DNA of 64,000 nt from Paracidovorax oryzae ATCC 19882. GTDB lineage: Bacteria; Pseudomonadota; Gammaproteobacteria; Burkholderiales; Burkholderiaceae_C. The DNA is taken from positions 186,001-250,000 of the forward strand of contig NZ_JMKU01000005.1 in assembly GCF_000687165.1 (NCBI RefSeq), given 5' to 3'. A program made the translations under genes and the position numbers. Below the pieces are notes generated by a model. That model was given only the letters and a program-made list of their open reading frames with translations. It was not told the origin of the DNA and made no database searches. Shown here one piece after another: positions 29,926 to 38,687 of the stretch (positions are counted from its first letter, which is position 1; each line of letters starts with the position of its first letter).

Positions 29926-31236
29926 ATGAACAGCATTCCCCAACGCGAACTTGGCTCTTCCACGGCGCACCGGCAAGGCTCGGTGCTGCGCTGGTCGCTG
30001 GCGGGAGCGGTGACGCTGCTCGCGGCCTACCTGATCGGGCTGGAACTGCAGCGCCGCGGCTGGGCGACCTACCAGTTCCCCGCCACCGTCCTGTGGTGCG
30101 CCATCCCGTATGCCATCGCGTCCTACTGGCTGTACAGCGGCGCCCACCTGCCACGTTTCGAGGGCAGGAGCTTCCTCTTCGTGGCGACGGCCGTGCCGTA
30201 TTTGACGGCTCCCCTCGGCTTCGCGCTGCTGCAGCGTCCCTATTCCCGGGGCGCCGTGTTGCTGTCGTACCTGCTGTCGCTGGCGTGGTTCCTGGCCGGC
30301 CATTGGCGCGACCTGCGCCGCCACGGACTGTGCCTGATCTATCTGGACGATACCGTCCCGCAGCGCCTGCAGGCGCTGCTGGGCCCCGGCGCAGACGAAG
30401 CGCGCAGGAAGGACATTACGCTCGTGCCCTGGCCGGAGCGGGGCCTGGACGACGCAACCGCCCGGGGCTGGGCCGGCGTGGTGCTGGACCGGCACGCCCC
30501 CTCCCACGCGGCCCGCGACCGGAAAATCAGCGGATTGCGGCTGCAGCACATCCGCCTCTACAGTGTCGAAGCGGTGGTCGAGCTGCTGAGCGGCCGGATG
30601 GTGCTGCCTGACAACCATGCGCAGGATTTGTGGGCGCTGGACGGCAACCCGGCCTACGACACGGTCAAGCGCATGGTGGACCTGGCCGCCACGCTGGCCA
30701 CGCTGCCTCTCTGGCTACCCCTGTGCCTGGCAGCCGGCCTGGCAGTGAAACTGGATTCCCACGGCCCCATGCTCTTCTCGCAGTTGCGCGTGGGCCGCAA
30801 CGGGCGCGAATTCTGCATCTGGAAGCTGCGCAGCATGCGCCATGCGCCATCGGAGCAAGGCGCGCGTTTCGCGCAGCCCAACGACGACCGCATCACGCCG
30901 GTGGGCCGCTTCATACGCCGCACCCGCCTCGACGAGCTTCCCCAGTTGTGGAACGTCCTGCGGGGCGACATGAGCCTGATCGGCCCGCGGCCCGAGCAGG
31001 CGGAATTCGTGCGCAGCTTCGCGGAACGCATTCCCGCCTACCCCTACCGCCACCTGGTGCGCCCCGGCCTGACCGGCTGGGCGCAGGTGCAGCAGGGCTA
31101 CGCGGACAGCGAGGAGCAGACCGCCGTCAAGCTCAGCTACGACCTCTACTATGTCGCGCACTATTCCGTGGCACTGGACCTGCTGATCGCCTGGAAGACG
31201 CTGCGCATCGTGGCCAGCGGATTCGGCTCGAGGTAA
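29926..31236 (+). CDS. Polyprenyl-phosphate hexose-1-phosphate transferase (bacterial sugar transferase)
   Basis: Initiates surface polysaccharide repeat synthesis by transferring a sugar phosphate to undecaprenyl phosphate at the inner membrane. It is 436 aa. The N-terminal part has several transmembrane helices and a CoA-binding-like region. The catalytic PF02397-type domain starts near residue 247 (KRMVDLAATLATLPLWLP), with FSQLRVGRNGREF, KLRSM, LDELPQLWNVLRGDMSLIGP and GLTGWAQV. Overall layout resembles WcaJ/EpsA-type enzymes. Converges with the methyltransferase, only 10 bp apart. Confidence 0.9.
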   Translation: MNSIPQRELGSSTAHRQGSVLRWSLAGAVTLLAAYLIGLELQRRGWATYQFPATVLWCAIPYAIASYWLYSGAHLPRFEGRSFLFVATAVPYLTAPLGFALLQRPYSRGAVLLSYLLSLAWFLAGHWRDLRRHGLCLIYLDDTVPQRLQALLGPGADEARRKDITLVPWPERGLDDATARGWAGVVLDRHAPSHAARDRKISGLRLQHIRLYSVEAVVELLSGRMVLPDNHAQDLWALDGNPAYDTVKRMVDLAATLATLPLWLPLCLAAGLAVKLDSHGPMLFSQLRVGRNGREFCIWKLRSMRHAPSEQGARFAQPNDDRITPVGRFIRRTRLDELPQLWNVLRGDMSLIGPRPEQAEFVRSFAERIPAYPYRHLVRPGLTGWAQVQQGYADSEEQTAVKLSYDLYYVAHYSVALDLLIAWKTLRIVASGFGSR

Positions 31237-31246
31237 CAGCGTGGCG

Positions 31247-31957
31247 TCAGCGCACTGTCACCCGCGCGCGCGCGGCCAGCACGTCCGCCCCCAGCGGCCG
31301 CCGGCGCACGAGGCCCCGCAGCAGGCGCCCCTTGAGGCTGCCTGCCGGACTCACCATGCACCCGTGCAATTCCTCGACCCGCAGGCCGGCATCGGCCAGC
31401 ACCTTGCTCAGGGTGTAGGGCGAAAACCAGGCCCGGTGATCGGTATTGACGCGCTCGACGCCACCCAGCATGTTCACCGCGTTGCGCAGCGCGAGTCCGT
31501 TCGGCACGGACACCACGAAATCCGCGGCGGGAAAAATCTGCGCGAGCCGCGCCATGAACGCCGCGGGATCGCCCAGATGTTCGAGCACATCGGGAACCAT
31601 GACGAGATCCACACCGAGCCCCCGCAGGAAGCCTTCGGAATCCGAGGCGTGGATGTCCAGCGCATGCACATGCTGGAATCCGAGCAGCCGGGCGGCCTCC
31701 ACCGCCTGCCGGTTGATATCGATGCCATGGCATTGGCGCGCGCTGCGGCTCAGGCGCGCATGCAGCCAGCCGCCATCGGCCACCCGCGCGGCGATCAGCG
31801 GCTGGTGATCGGCAAACCCCACGTGCAGCACCGATCGCCCGGCGCACCATTGTTCGAGCAGGTCGCCGCGCGCCAGCGGAGCGAAGGCCATCCGGGGCTG
31901 GTACCGGTAGTCGTCATCGAAGTCCTCGCCCGATAAGTAGCTGGAGATTGCGTCCAT
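31247..31957 (-). CDS. Class I SAM-dependent methyltransferase
   Basis: 236 aa. SAM-binding elements: SVLHVGFADH (motif I, with G replaced at one site), CHGIDINRQAVE, and DLVMVPDVLEHLGDP, the UbiE/Methyltransf_11-23 pattern. It lies on the opposite strand inside the polysaccharide cluster, so it may methylate a sugar or lipid carrier (inference). The ATG at 31957 shares the tetramer CATG with the ATG of the divergent glycosyltransferase, so the two coding regions overlap by 2 bp. The longer upstream frame is discarded because it is antisense to the glycosyltransferase. Confidence 0.85.
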   Translation of the reverse strand: MDAISSYLSGEDFDDDYRYQPRMAFAPLARGDLLEQWCAGRSVLHVGFADHQPLIAARVADGGWLHARLSRSARQCHGIDINRQAVEAARLLGFQHVHALDIHASDSEGFLRGLGVDLVMVPDVLEHLGDPAAFMARLAQIFPAADFVVSVPNGLALRNAVNMLGGVERVNTDHRAWFSPYTLSKVLADAGLRVEELHGCMVSPAGSLKGRLLRGLVRRRPLGADVLAARARVTVR

Positions 31958-33002
31958 GTCCCGATTATCCCCAGGCACCTGCACACCTCCACGGATCTGC
32001 CTGCTGCACGATGCACCGGCGGCCGGCGGCGTGGCGACGGTCACCCGGGCACTGGTGGAAGGGCTGCGCGCAGCGGGCTGGCCAGTGGACATCCAGCATG
32101 CCACGCCGCAGAGGGGGCCGGCCCTGCTCGCCGCGGCCCGGCGCAGCGATGTGCTGCTCGCCGCGCACAACTTCCGCCCGGCCTACGTGGCATGGGCACT
32201 GGGCCTCGCGACGCGCAGGCGCGCCGTGGTGTGGGTGCACGGGCCGGTCGATACGGTGCTGGCGCAGGCCCGTGCCGGGGCCGGAAAGCAGGCGTGGCTG
32301 CGCTGGCTCTACGGGCGCGCCTCGCATTGCGTGTTCGTCTCCGGGTCATCGCAAGCAGCCTTCCAGCGGTTCATGCGGGGAGGCCGCCGGGAATCCCCAG
32401 CCCTGCGCGTCGTGCACAATCCCGCCCCCCCGTCCTTCGTCGCTGCACAACCGGCGCTGGCCACGAGAAGACATGGCCCCGTACGCATGGGCTACATGGG
32501 ACGCCTGTCCACCGAAAAAAACCCGCAATTGCTCCTGGAGACCCTGCGCAGGCTGCCGCCCGAATTCCACCTGTCATTGGCAGGCGACGGACCCTTGCGC
32601 GGCGCCCTGGAGGCAGCCTCGCAGGACCTGCAGCAGGCGGGACGGCTCCGATGGCTGGGGCATGTCGAAAACAGCGCCGGGTTCTGCCGTGAACAGGATC
32701 TCACCCTGCTCACTTCGCGCTATGAAGGCTGTCCCATGGCCGCGCTGGAATCGCTGTCGATGGGGGTGCCCTGCGTCGGCGTACCCATCCCGGCCCTGCA
32801 GGAAATGCTGCAGCAGCATGCGCCCTACCTCATCGCACGGGAGAGCTCGGCGCAGGCCCTGGCCGATGCCGTACTCGCCACGCTGCGCATGCCTGCAGCG
32901 GCCGTGCAGGCGGATTTGCAGCGCATTCTGGAGCAGTACCGGCATGCGGACTTCCTGGCGGGGTGGCAGTCGGTGCTGCGGGAGGCGTCCGGACGATGCT
33001 GA
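31956..33002 (+). CDS. Glycosyltransferase family 4 protein
   Basis: 348 aa, GT-B fold. Acceptor domain ICLLHDAPAAGGVATVTRAL; donor domain with GYMGRLSTEKNP and EX7E motif RYEGCPMAALESL near residue 255. Very similar architecture to the gene at 28799 but clearly distinct in sequence. It starts at the shared CATG with the divergent methyltransferase and overlaps the next gene by 7 bp. Confidence 0.87.
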   Translation: MSRLSPGTCTPPRICLLHDAPAAGGVATVTRALVEGLRAAGWPVDIQHATPQRGPALLAAARRSDVLLAAHNFRPAYVAWALGLATRRRAVVWVHGPVDTVLAQARAGAGKQAWLRWLYGRASHCVFVSGSSQAAFQRFMRGGRRESPALRVVHNPAPPSFVAAQPALATRRHGPVRMGYMGRLSTEKNPQLLLETLRRLPPEFHLSLAGDGPLRGALEAASQDLQQAGRLRWLGHVENSAGFCREQDLTLLTSRYEGCPMAALESLSMGVPCVGVPIPALQEMLQQHAPYLIARESSAQALADAVLATLRMPAAAVQADLQRILEQYRHADFLAGWQSVLREASGRC

Positions 33003-33916
33003 TCCATTTCATCCATTCCGGGCAAGCCTACCTGCCTGAGTTGGGAGCCTACTCCGCGTTCCTGCAGCAATCCGGACACCAGGCCGTGCTGCACAGCCAT
33101 CCCGGCACGGTACCCGGCGATGCCGAGGTAATGTGGTGGATCTGCGGGCTCGTGCCCCCGGCCAGCGCCCGGCGCCATCCCGGGGCATTCCAGGTGCACG
33201 AATACGCATCGGCGTCGGTACCGCCCTGCGCCTGGCTCAAGGACAGGATCAAGTCCTGGCGCCAGCCCACCCCGAACTACCGGATCTTCCAGAACGCCTG
33301 GGTGCGCCGACGGCTCGGGTTCGGCGACGGGGTTCCGTTTGAATACCGCGACATGGGCGTTCCAGAAGCCTTCCTGTCGCGCTCGGACACGCCGCGCAGC
33401 AAACGTTTCGATTTCGCCTACCTCGGAGACATGCACCGGCTGCGCGGCTTCGCGCCGCTGCTGCAAGCCCTGGCACCGGCCGGACGCACGCTGCTGCTCA
33501 TAGGGGAGCTGCCCGATGACCTGCGGGCCGCACTGGGGCGCCTGCCCAGCGTGACCATGGCGGGACGCGTGCCGCAGTGCGACGTCCCGGCCCTGCTCGC
33601 GCAGGCGCGCTACGGCCTGAACCTGGTGCCGGTACGCCCCCCCTACGACCGGCAGACTTCCACCAAGCTCCTCGAATACTGCGCAGTCGGGCTGCCCACC
33701 GTCTCCACCGACTACCGCTGGGTGCGGGAATTCGAGCGCACGGCGGGCGCACGGTTCATCTACCTTCCCGCGCACGCGACGGTGGCGCGTTACGCGGAAC
33801 TGCTGGGCCCCGGCCTGGACGAGCAGCCCCGCACCGTCCCGCCGATGCAAGCGCATGCCTGGAACACGCTGCTGGCCCGCCTGCACATATGGCGCCGATG
33901 GCAGGAGCGCGCATGA
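32996..33916 (+). CDS. Glycosyltransferase, GT-B fold (GT1/GT4-like), specificity unknown
   Basis: 306 aa, beginning [19 protein letters not shown]. The C-terminal half has the donor-site signature [20 protein letters not shown] followed by [14 protein letters not shown]. The N-terminal half is short and atypical, so I cannot place it in a family more precisely. Overlaps the preceding gene by 7 bp and the following flippase by 4 bp (ATGA), so it is tightly coupled in the operon. Confidence 0.78.
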   Translation: MLIHFIHSGQAYLPELGAYSAFLQQSGHQAVLHSHPGTVPGDAEVMWWICGLVPPASARRHPGAFQVHEYASASVPPCAWLKDRIKSWRQPTPNYRIFQNAWVRRRLGFGDGVPFEYRDMGVPEAFLSRSDTPRSKRFDFAYLGDMHRLRGFAPLLQALAPAGRTLLLIGELPDDLRAALGRLPSVTMAGRVPQCDVPALLAQARYGLNLVPVRPPYDRQTSTKLLEYCAVGLPTVSTDYRWVREFERTAGARFIYLPAHATVARYAELLGPGLDEQPRTVPPMQAHAWNTLLARLHIWRRWQERA

Positions 33917-35124
33917 AACTGCTCGGAACCACGACGCATATCGCAGCCGCGAGCGCCGTCTCGCTGGGGGCCCAGGGGCTCTTCGGCCTGCTCATGCTGC
34001 AGCTGTTCCAGCCCCGGGAGGTGGGACTTTTCACGGTCGTGAGCCAGATAGGCTTCTTCTGGATGACTCTGGCACTCGCCCAGAGCCAGCTACGGTTCCT
34101 GGCCAACATCCACCACCCTCCCGGCCCGGCACTGCGGGAAGCGATGCGCGCCAGCCTGCTGCGCTGGGCCCTTTTGCTTCCGGTAGCGGCGGCGGCCGTC
34201 TGGCTGGCAGGCCTGGGCCGCCCCGGCGCATGCCTGGCCTGGGCGTCCCTCCTGGCGCTGCTGCAGCTGGGCTGGTACATGGCACAGCCGTGGGCCCTGC
34301 GCACGGCATCCGCGCAGTCGGCCGCGCTGGCCCGGTCGGTCCCGCCGCTCGCCGCGCTCGCGGTGGCCGGCGGCGCAGGGCTGCTCCTGCCTGGCGCCGG
34401 TGCCACGGCGCTCTTCGCGGCAGCCGCTGGCAGCTACGCGATCGGCGCGCTCTGGCTGTTGCGGCCCGCGCGCGATGCACGCACCTTGCCGGCCCCGCCG
34501 GAGGACGGCCATCGCACGCCAGGAGCCACGCGCCCCTCGCAGCAGGACGACCGGGGCCCGCTCCTGCGCATCGCGCACACCGCTGCCGATGCCGCGGCAG
34601 GCATGGCGGTCCTCGTCATGTGGCAGCGTTTCCACGGGGCCGCGGAGGCGAGCTATCTGGCCGTTCTTCTCCGGCTGCTGGGACTGCTGCCTTCCGTGGT
34701 GTACGCCGCCTGGCCCCAAGTGCTGCTCTCACAGGGGCGCGAGCATGCCACGCTGTCGCTGCGCATCGGCCTGTCGGGCGCAGCCTGCACGCTGCTGGCG
34801 GGCCTGGCCGCCGCCTGGGCGCTCCATGCAGGGTGGATTCCATCTGCATGGCAAGGCCTGGAGGGCTATCTGGCACCGCTGGTGATCTGGCAGGGATGCG
34901 CCTGCCTTTTCGCCGCCTACGGCCATTTGCCGTTCCAGCGCGGACTGGCGCGCCCCTTCTCATGGGCCGCCATCGGGTTCGACGGCCTGCAAATTGCCGT
35001 CCTGTGTCTTCCGCTCGCATGGCCCGGCATCGATCCGGTGGCGCACATATGGGCACTGGCAGGAACATCTGCTGCCGTTCTGCTGGCCCTGGTTCGCTGG
35101 ATGACGGGCAAAAAACTAAAATAG
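33913..35124 (+). CDS. Putative polysaccharide flippase (Wzx/MATE-like membrane protein)
   Basis: 403 aa, strongly hydrophobic, with about 10-12 predicted transmembrane helices. N-terminal [20 protein letters not shown] and [13 protein letters not shown] resemble lipopolysaccharide/O-unit flippases. It would export the lipid-linked oligosaccharide made by the upstream glycosyltransferases. No Wzy polymerase, Wzz length regulator or ligase is present, so the product may be a short unit or other genes act in trans. The stop TAG overlaps the candidate lysS -10. Confidence 0.7.
   Translation: MKLLGTTTHIAAASAVSLGAQGLFGLLMLQLFQPREVGLFTVVSQIGFFWMTLALAQSQLRFLANIHHPPGPALREAMRASLLRWALLLPVAAAAVWLAGLGRPGACLAWASLLALLQLGWYMAQPWALRTASAQSAALARSVPPLAALAVAGGAGLLLPGAGATALFAAAAGSYAIGALWLLRPARDARTLPAPPEDGHRTPGATRPSQQDDRGPLLRIAHTAADAAAGMAVLVMWQRFHGAAEASYLAVLLRLLGLLPSVVYAAWPQVLLSQGREHATLSLRIGLSGAACTLLAGLAAAWALHAGWIPSAWQGLEGYLAPLVIWQGCACLFAAYGHLPFQRGLARPFSWAAIGFDGLQIAVLCLPLAWPGIDPVAHIWALAGTSAAVLLALVRWMTGKKLK
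35117..35122 (+). promoter_or_regulatory. Candidate -10 (TAAAAT) for lysS, overlapping the flippase stop
   Basis: TAAAAT overlaps the last sense codons and the TAG of the flippase gene. It predicts a start near 35129 and a 46-nt lysS leader. -35 weak (TTCGCT at 35093-35098). Confidence 0.38.
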
Positions 35125-35174
35125 CCGGTTCAGCCAGTCCACCAGCCGCTACCACGGCGCATACGCTCGTTTCT

Positions 35175-36731
35175 ATGCTCCCCCCCCAGAATCCTTCCGC
35201 GCCCACCGCCGCTCCCTCCGACGACAACCAGCTCATCGCCGAGCGCCGCGACAAGCTCAAGTCCCTCCGGGAGGCCCAGGCCCAGGGCAAGGGCGTGGCC
35301 TTCCCCAATGATTTCAAGCCCGCGCACCATGCGGCCGACCTGCAGGCGCAGTACGCAGAGACCGAGGCCGAGACGCTCGAAGCCAACCCCGTGCCGGTGA
35401 GCGTGGCCGGCCGCATGATGCTCAAGCGCGTCATGGGCAAGGCCAGCTTCGCCACCGTGCAGGACGGCTCGCTCGGCACCACGGGCGGCCGCATCCAGGT
35501 GTACGTGACCCGCGACGCGATCGGCGAAGAGGCCTATGCGGCCTTCAAGCACTGGGACCTGGGCGACATCGTGGGTGCCGAAGGCACGCTCATGAAGACC
35601 AAGACCGGCGAGCTGTCGGTCAAGGTCACAACGCTGCGGCTGCTCACCAAGAGCCTGCGGCCCATGCCCGACAAGTTCCACGGCGTGGCCGACCAGGAAG
35701 TGAAGTACCGCCAGCGCTACGTGGACCTGATGACCGACGAGGCGGCCCGCAAGCGCTTCATCGCGCGCAGCAAGGCCGTGAGCGGCATCCGCGAATTCAT
35801 GGTGCAGCACGGCTTCCTGGAGGTGGAGACGCCCATGCTCCACCCCATTCCCGGCGGCGCCAACGCCAAGCCGTTCGTCACGCACCACAATGCGCTGGAG
35901 CAGGAGATGTACCTGCGCATCGCGCCCGAGCTCTACCTCAAGCGCCTGGTGGTCGGCGGCTTCGAGCGCGTGTTCGAGATCAACCGCAACTTCCGCAACG
36001 AAGGCATCTCGGTGCGCCACAACCCCGAGTTCACGATGATGGAGTTCTATGCGGCCTACTGGAACTACCGCGACCTGATGGACTTCACCGAACAGCTCGT
36101 GCGCGATGCGGCCACGAAGGCGGCGGGCAGCCTGCAGCTGACCTACCAGGGCCGCGCTGTGGACCTGTCGCAACCCTTCGAGCGCCTGACCATCCGCGAG
36201 GCCATCCTGCGCCACACCGAGGCCGGCGACGGCGTGGACGACGCCGCCTGGCTGGTCGCCGCGCTGCGCAAGCTGGGCCTCTCCGAGGAGAAGGACCGCC
36301 TGTCCACGCGCACGCTGGCAGGCCTGCAGGTGCTCTACTTCGAGGAAACGGTGGAGGACAAGCTCTGGCAGCCCACCTTCATCATGGAACACCCGACAGA
36401 GATCAGCCCGCTGGCGCGCGCCAACGACACGCGCCCCGAGGTGACGGAGCGCTTCGAGCTCTACATCACGGGCCGCGAGTTCGGCAACGGCTTCTCCGAG
36501 CTCAACGACGCGGAGGACCAGGCCGCCCGCTTCCAGTCCCAGGTGGAAGCCAAGGACAGCGGAGACGACGAGGCCATGTATTTCGACCACGATTTCGTCC
36601 GCGCCCTCGAATATGGCATGCCTCCCACCGGGGGCTGCGGCATCGGCATCGACCGGCTTATGATGCTGTTGACCGACAGCCCCAGCATCCGCGACGTGAT
36701 CCTGTTCCCCGCCCTGCGCCGGGAACATTGA
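35175..36731 (+). CDS. lysS: Lysine--tRNA ligase, class II
   Basis: Charges tRNA-Lys. It is 518 aa. N-terminal OB fold anticodon-binding domain (about 70-180); class II motif 2 [20 protein letters not shown]; motif 3 [13 protein letters not shown] near the C-terminus. The first 25 residues are Pro/Ser-rich. The much longer upstream open frame lies within the flippase gene in another frame and is discarded. Confidence 0.98.
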   Translation: MLPPQNPSAPTAAPSDDNQLIAERRDKLKSLREAQAQGKGVAFPNDFKPAHHAADLQAQYAETEAETLEANPVPVSVAGRMMLKRVMGKASFATVQDGSLGTTGGRIQVYVTRDAIGEEAYAAFKHWDLGDIVGAEGTLMKTKTGELSVKVTTLRLLTKSLRPMPDKFHGVADQEVKYRQRYVDLMTDEAARKRFIARSKAVSGIREFMVQHGFLEVETPMLHPIPGGANAKPFVTHHNALEQEMYLRIAPELYLKRLVVGGFERVFEINRNFRNEGISVRHNPEFTMMEFYAAYWNYRDLMDFTEQLVRDAATKAAGSLQLTYQGRAVDLSQPFERLTIREAILRHTEAGDGVDDAAWLVAALRKLGLSEEKDRLSTRTLAGLQVLYFEETVEDKLWQPTFIMEHPTEISPLARANDTRPEVTERFELYITGREFGNGFSELNDAEDQAARFQSQVEAKDSGDDEAMYFDHDFVRALEYGMPPTGGCGIGIDRLMMLLTDSPSIRDVILFPALRREH

Positions 36732-36780
36732 AACCGCCGCGGCCATGCCCCCACCGCCCGGTCCGTAGAGAGGAAGGCCG

Positions 36781-37827
36781 ATGACCGCCATGCCCCCCAA
36801 TTCTCCCGCCACCCCAGGGCGGCATGGCGAGCCCCTTCCTTCGGCGGGGCCCTTCTCCGTCATGGTCGTCGAAGACCAGGCCTCCGTACGGGCCGCCCTC
36901 GTCGCCGAGCTCAGGCATGCGGGAGTGGCCGACGTGATGGAAGCGGCCTCCAGCGACGTGGCCCTGCAGCTCTTCAAGCTGCGCCGTCCCGACCTGGTGC
37001 TGCTGGATATCCGGCTCTCGGACGACAAAGACGGCTACTGGGTCGCCCAGCAGATGCGTGAGGCCGAGGCTGGCGGGTGGACGCCGATCATCTTCCTGTC
37101 CGGCCTGGACAGCGACCTGGATGTCTGGCGCGGCATCGAGGCCGGCGGAGACGACTACCTCGTCAAGCCCGTGAAGCCCATCGTGCTGGTGGCCAAGCTG
37201 CGCGCCATGCGGCGCCTGCTGGACATGCGCCGCAGGCTCGTGTCCATGTCAGAGGAACTGCACCTGGCCAACCAGCGCCTCAACGAGATGGTGGAGGTGG
37301 ACACCCTCACCGGCCTCGTCAACCGGCGAGGCTTCGACCGCATACTGCACAGCGAGATCCTCGCCGCGCGCCGCGACGGCATGCCGCTCACGCTGATGCT
37401 GTGCGACCTCGACCACTTCAAGCGTTTCAACGACGCCGTGGGCCATGTCCAGGGCGATGCCTGCCTGCGCGAAGTGGGCCGGTTGCTCAAGGAGGTGTGC
37501 GTGCGTCCGAGGGATGTGGCGGCACGGTACGGCGGCGAGGAATTTGCCCTCATCCTGCCCAACACGCCGCGCTCCGGGGCGATGACCTTCGCACGTGCGC
37601 TCGGCAAGCTCGTGAGCCAGCGTGCCATCGCGCACCCCGACTCGCCGCTGGGCGCGAGCCTCACCGTCTCGGGGGGCATCACCACCTGCGTGCCGGACGA
37701 CAGCACCAGCGCCGAAGCCATGCTGATGCGCGCAGACGAAGCGCTCTACGCCGCCAAGGCCCAGGGCCGCGCGCGCTTCTTCAGCTTCGAGATGCAGATG
37801 GATACCATCGAGCAATTGCGCGGCTGA
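36781..37827 (+). CDS. Response regulator with GGDEF domain (diguanylate cyclase)
   Basis: Makes cyclic di-GMP when phosphorylated. It is 348 aa. Receiver domain 25-145 with acidic pocket E31-D32, phosphoacceptor D76 in LVLLDIR, and K129 in LVKP. A short helical linker leads to the GGDEF domain 172-345; active-site GGEEF at 251-255 is intact, and an RxxD inhibitory site (R242-D245) lies five residues upstream, so product inhibition is likely. No histidine kinase is adjacent; the cognate sensor must be elsewhere. PleD/WspR-like. Confidence 0.93.
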   Translation: MTAMPPNSPATPGRHGEPLPSAGPFSVMVVEDQASVRAALVAELRHAGVADVMEAASSDVALQLFKLRRPDLVLLDIRLSDDKDGYWVAQQMREAEAGGWTPIIFLSGLDSDLDVWRGIEAGGDDYLVKPVKPIVLVAKLRAMRRLLDMRRRLVSMSEELHLANQRLNEMVEVDTLTGLVNRRGFDRILHSEILAARRDGMPLTLMLCDLDHFKRFNDAVGHVQGDACLREVGRLLKEVCVRPRDVAARYGGEEFALILPNTPRSGAMTFARALGKLVSQRAIAHPDSPLGASLTVSGGITTCVPDDSTSAEAMLMRADEALYAAKAQGRARFFSFEMQMDTIEQLRG

Positions 37828-37839
37828 CGCGCGGCTGAC
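37818..37839. repeat. 11-bp tandem duplication over the diguanylate cyclase stop codon
   Basis: GCGCGGCTGAC occurs twice head to tail (37818-37828 and 37829-37839). The first copy supplies the last codons and the TGA stop. It looks like a recent slippage event in non-coding DNA with no effect on the protein. Confidence 0.7.
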
Positions 37840-37985
37840 CCCGACGCCGCGCGCAGTTCCCGCCCGAGCGGCAGGGACGGCACGCGGAACCCTTGCCGGC
37901 AGCGAGGCTCCCTCCGTGGGTGAGCAATCCTTCCGTTATTTCCCGTTCCTTCTCCCAGACGCTGACTGCCTTGCATCCCCTGTCC

Positions 37986-38642
37986 ATGACCCGGCTTCGC
38001 ACCTACCTTCCCGACTGGATGCAGGAGTGGCTCGACATCATCGTGCCCGGCGTCCAGATCGTGCTCATCCTGGTGCTGGCCATGCTGCTGCAGCGAACGC
38101 TGCGCCGCCTGCTCGAACGTGCGGGCCGCCACTACCATTGGCCCATCGAGCTCATGGTGCCCATCAACGGCCTGGTGCGCTGGGTCATCATGGGCAGCGC
38201 CGTGCTGCTGGTACTGGAACGGCTGGGGGTTTCCGCCACCGTGCTGTGGACCGCATTCACCGGCTTCGCGGCCGTGGGCGCGGTCGCTTTCTTCGCGGCG
38301 TGGAGCGTGCTCTCCAACCTGTTCTGCGCCCTGCTGATCTTCACCGCCGGCCCGTTCCGGCTGGGCGACTACATCGAGGTGCTGGACACCGCTGAAAAGC
38401 CGGGCGCCAAAGGCCGCGTCGTGGACATCAACCTGCTCTACACCACGCTCGAGGATTTCCACGGCACGCCGGATGCGCCCGTGCTGCTGCAGATCCCCAA
38501 CGCGCTCATCTTCCAGCGCGTGGTGCGGCGCTGGACCAGCGCGCCGCCCCGGCCGGCGGATGCGGCGCAGACACAGACCCCTGCGCCCGCGCATGCCACG
38601 ACCCCGGTGGCGCCGGACACCCCATCGCTGCCAGCAGCCTGA
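37986..38642 (+). CDS. Small MscS-family mechanosensitive channel-like protein
   Basis: 218 aa. Three transmembrane helices (about 20-36, 63-79, 88-108); the third is the Gly/Ala-rich pore helix FAAVGAVAFFAAWSVLSNLF, followed by GPFRLGDYIEV, the MscS beta-domain signature. The cytosolic vestibule is shortened after VPNALIF-like IPNALIFQRVVRRW, and the tail (from about 185) is Pro/Ala/Thr-rich. It probably gates on membrane tension, though the reduced C-terminal domain leaves conductance uncertain. The ATG at 37986 was chosen over the longer frame. Confidence 0.82.
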   Translation: MTRLRTYLPDWMQEWLDIIVPGVQIVLILVLAMLLQRTLRRLLERAGRHYHWPIELMVPINGLVRWVIMGSAVLLVLERLGVSATVLWTAFTGFAAVGAVAFFAAWSVLSNLFCALLIFTAGPFRLGDYIEVLDTAEKPGAKGRVVDINLLYTTLEDFHGTPDAPVLLQIPNALIFQRVVRRWTSAPPRPADAAQTQTPAPAHATTPVAPDTPSLPAA

Positions 38643-38687
38643 CGGAGAGCACGGGCCGCCACTCCGGCCCGCCCTCTATCCAGCACC

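Noticed and set aside
27464-35124. Polysaccharide cluster as a mobile genomic island
   Set aside because: There is no tRNA, integrase, IS or direct repeat at the borders, and base composition looks like the surroundings. Gene content alone does not show transfer.
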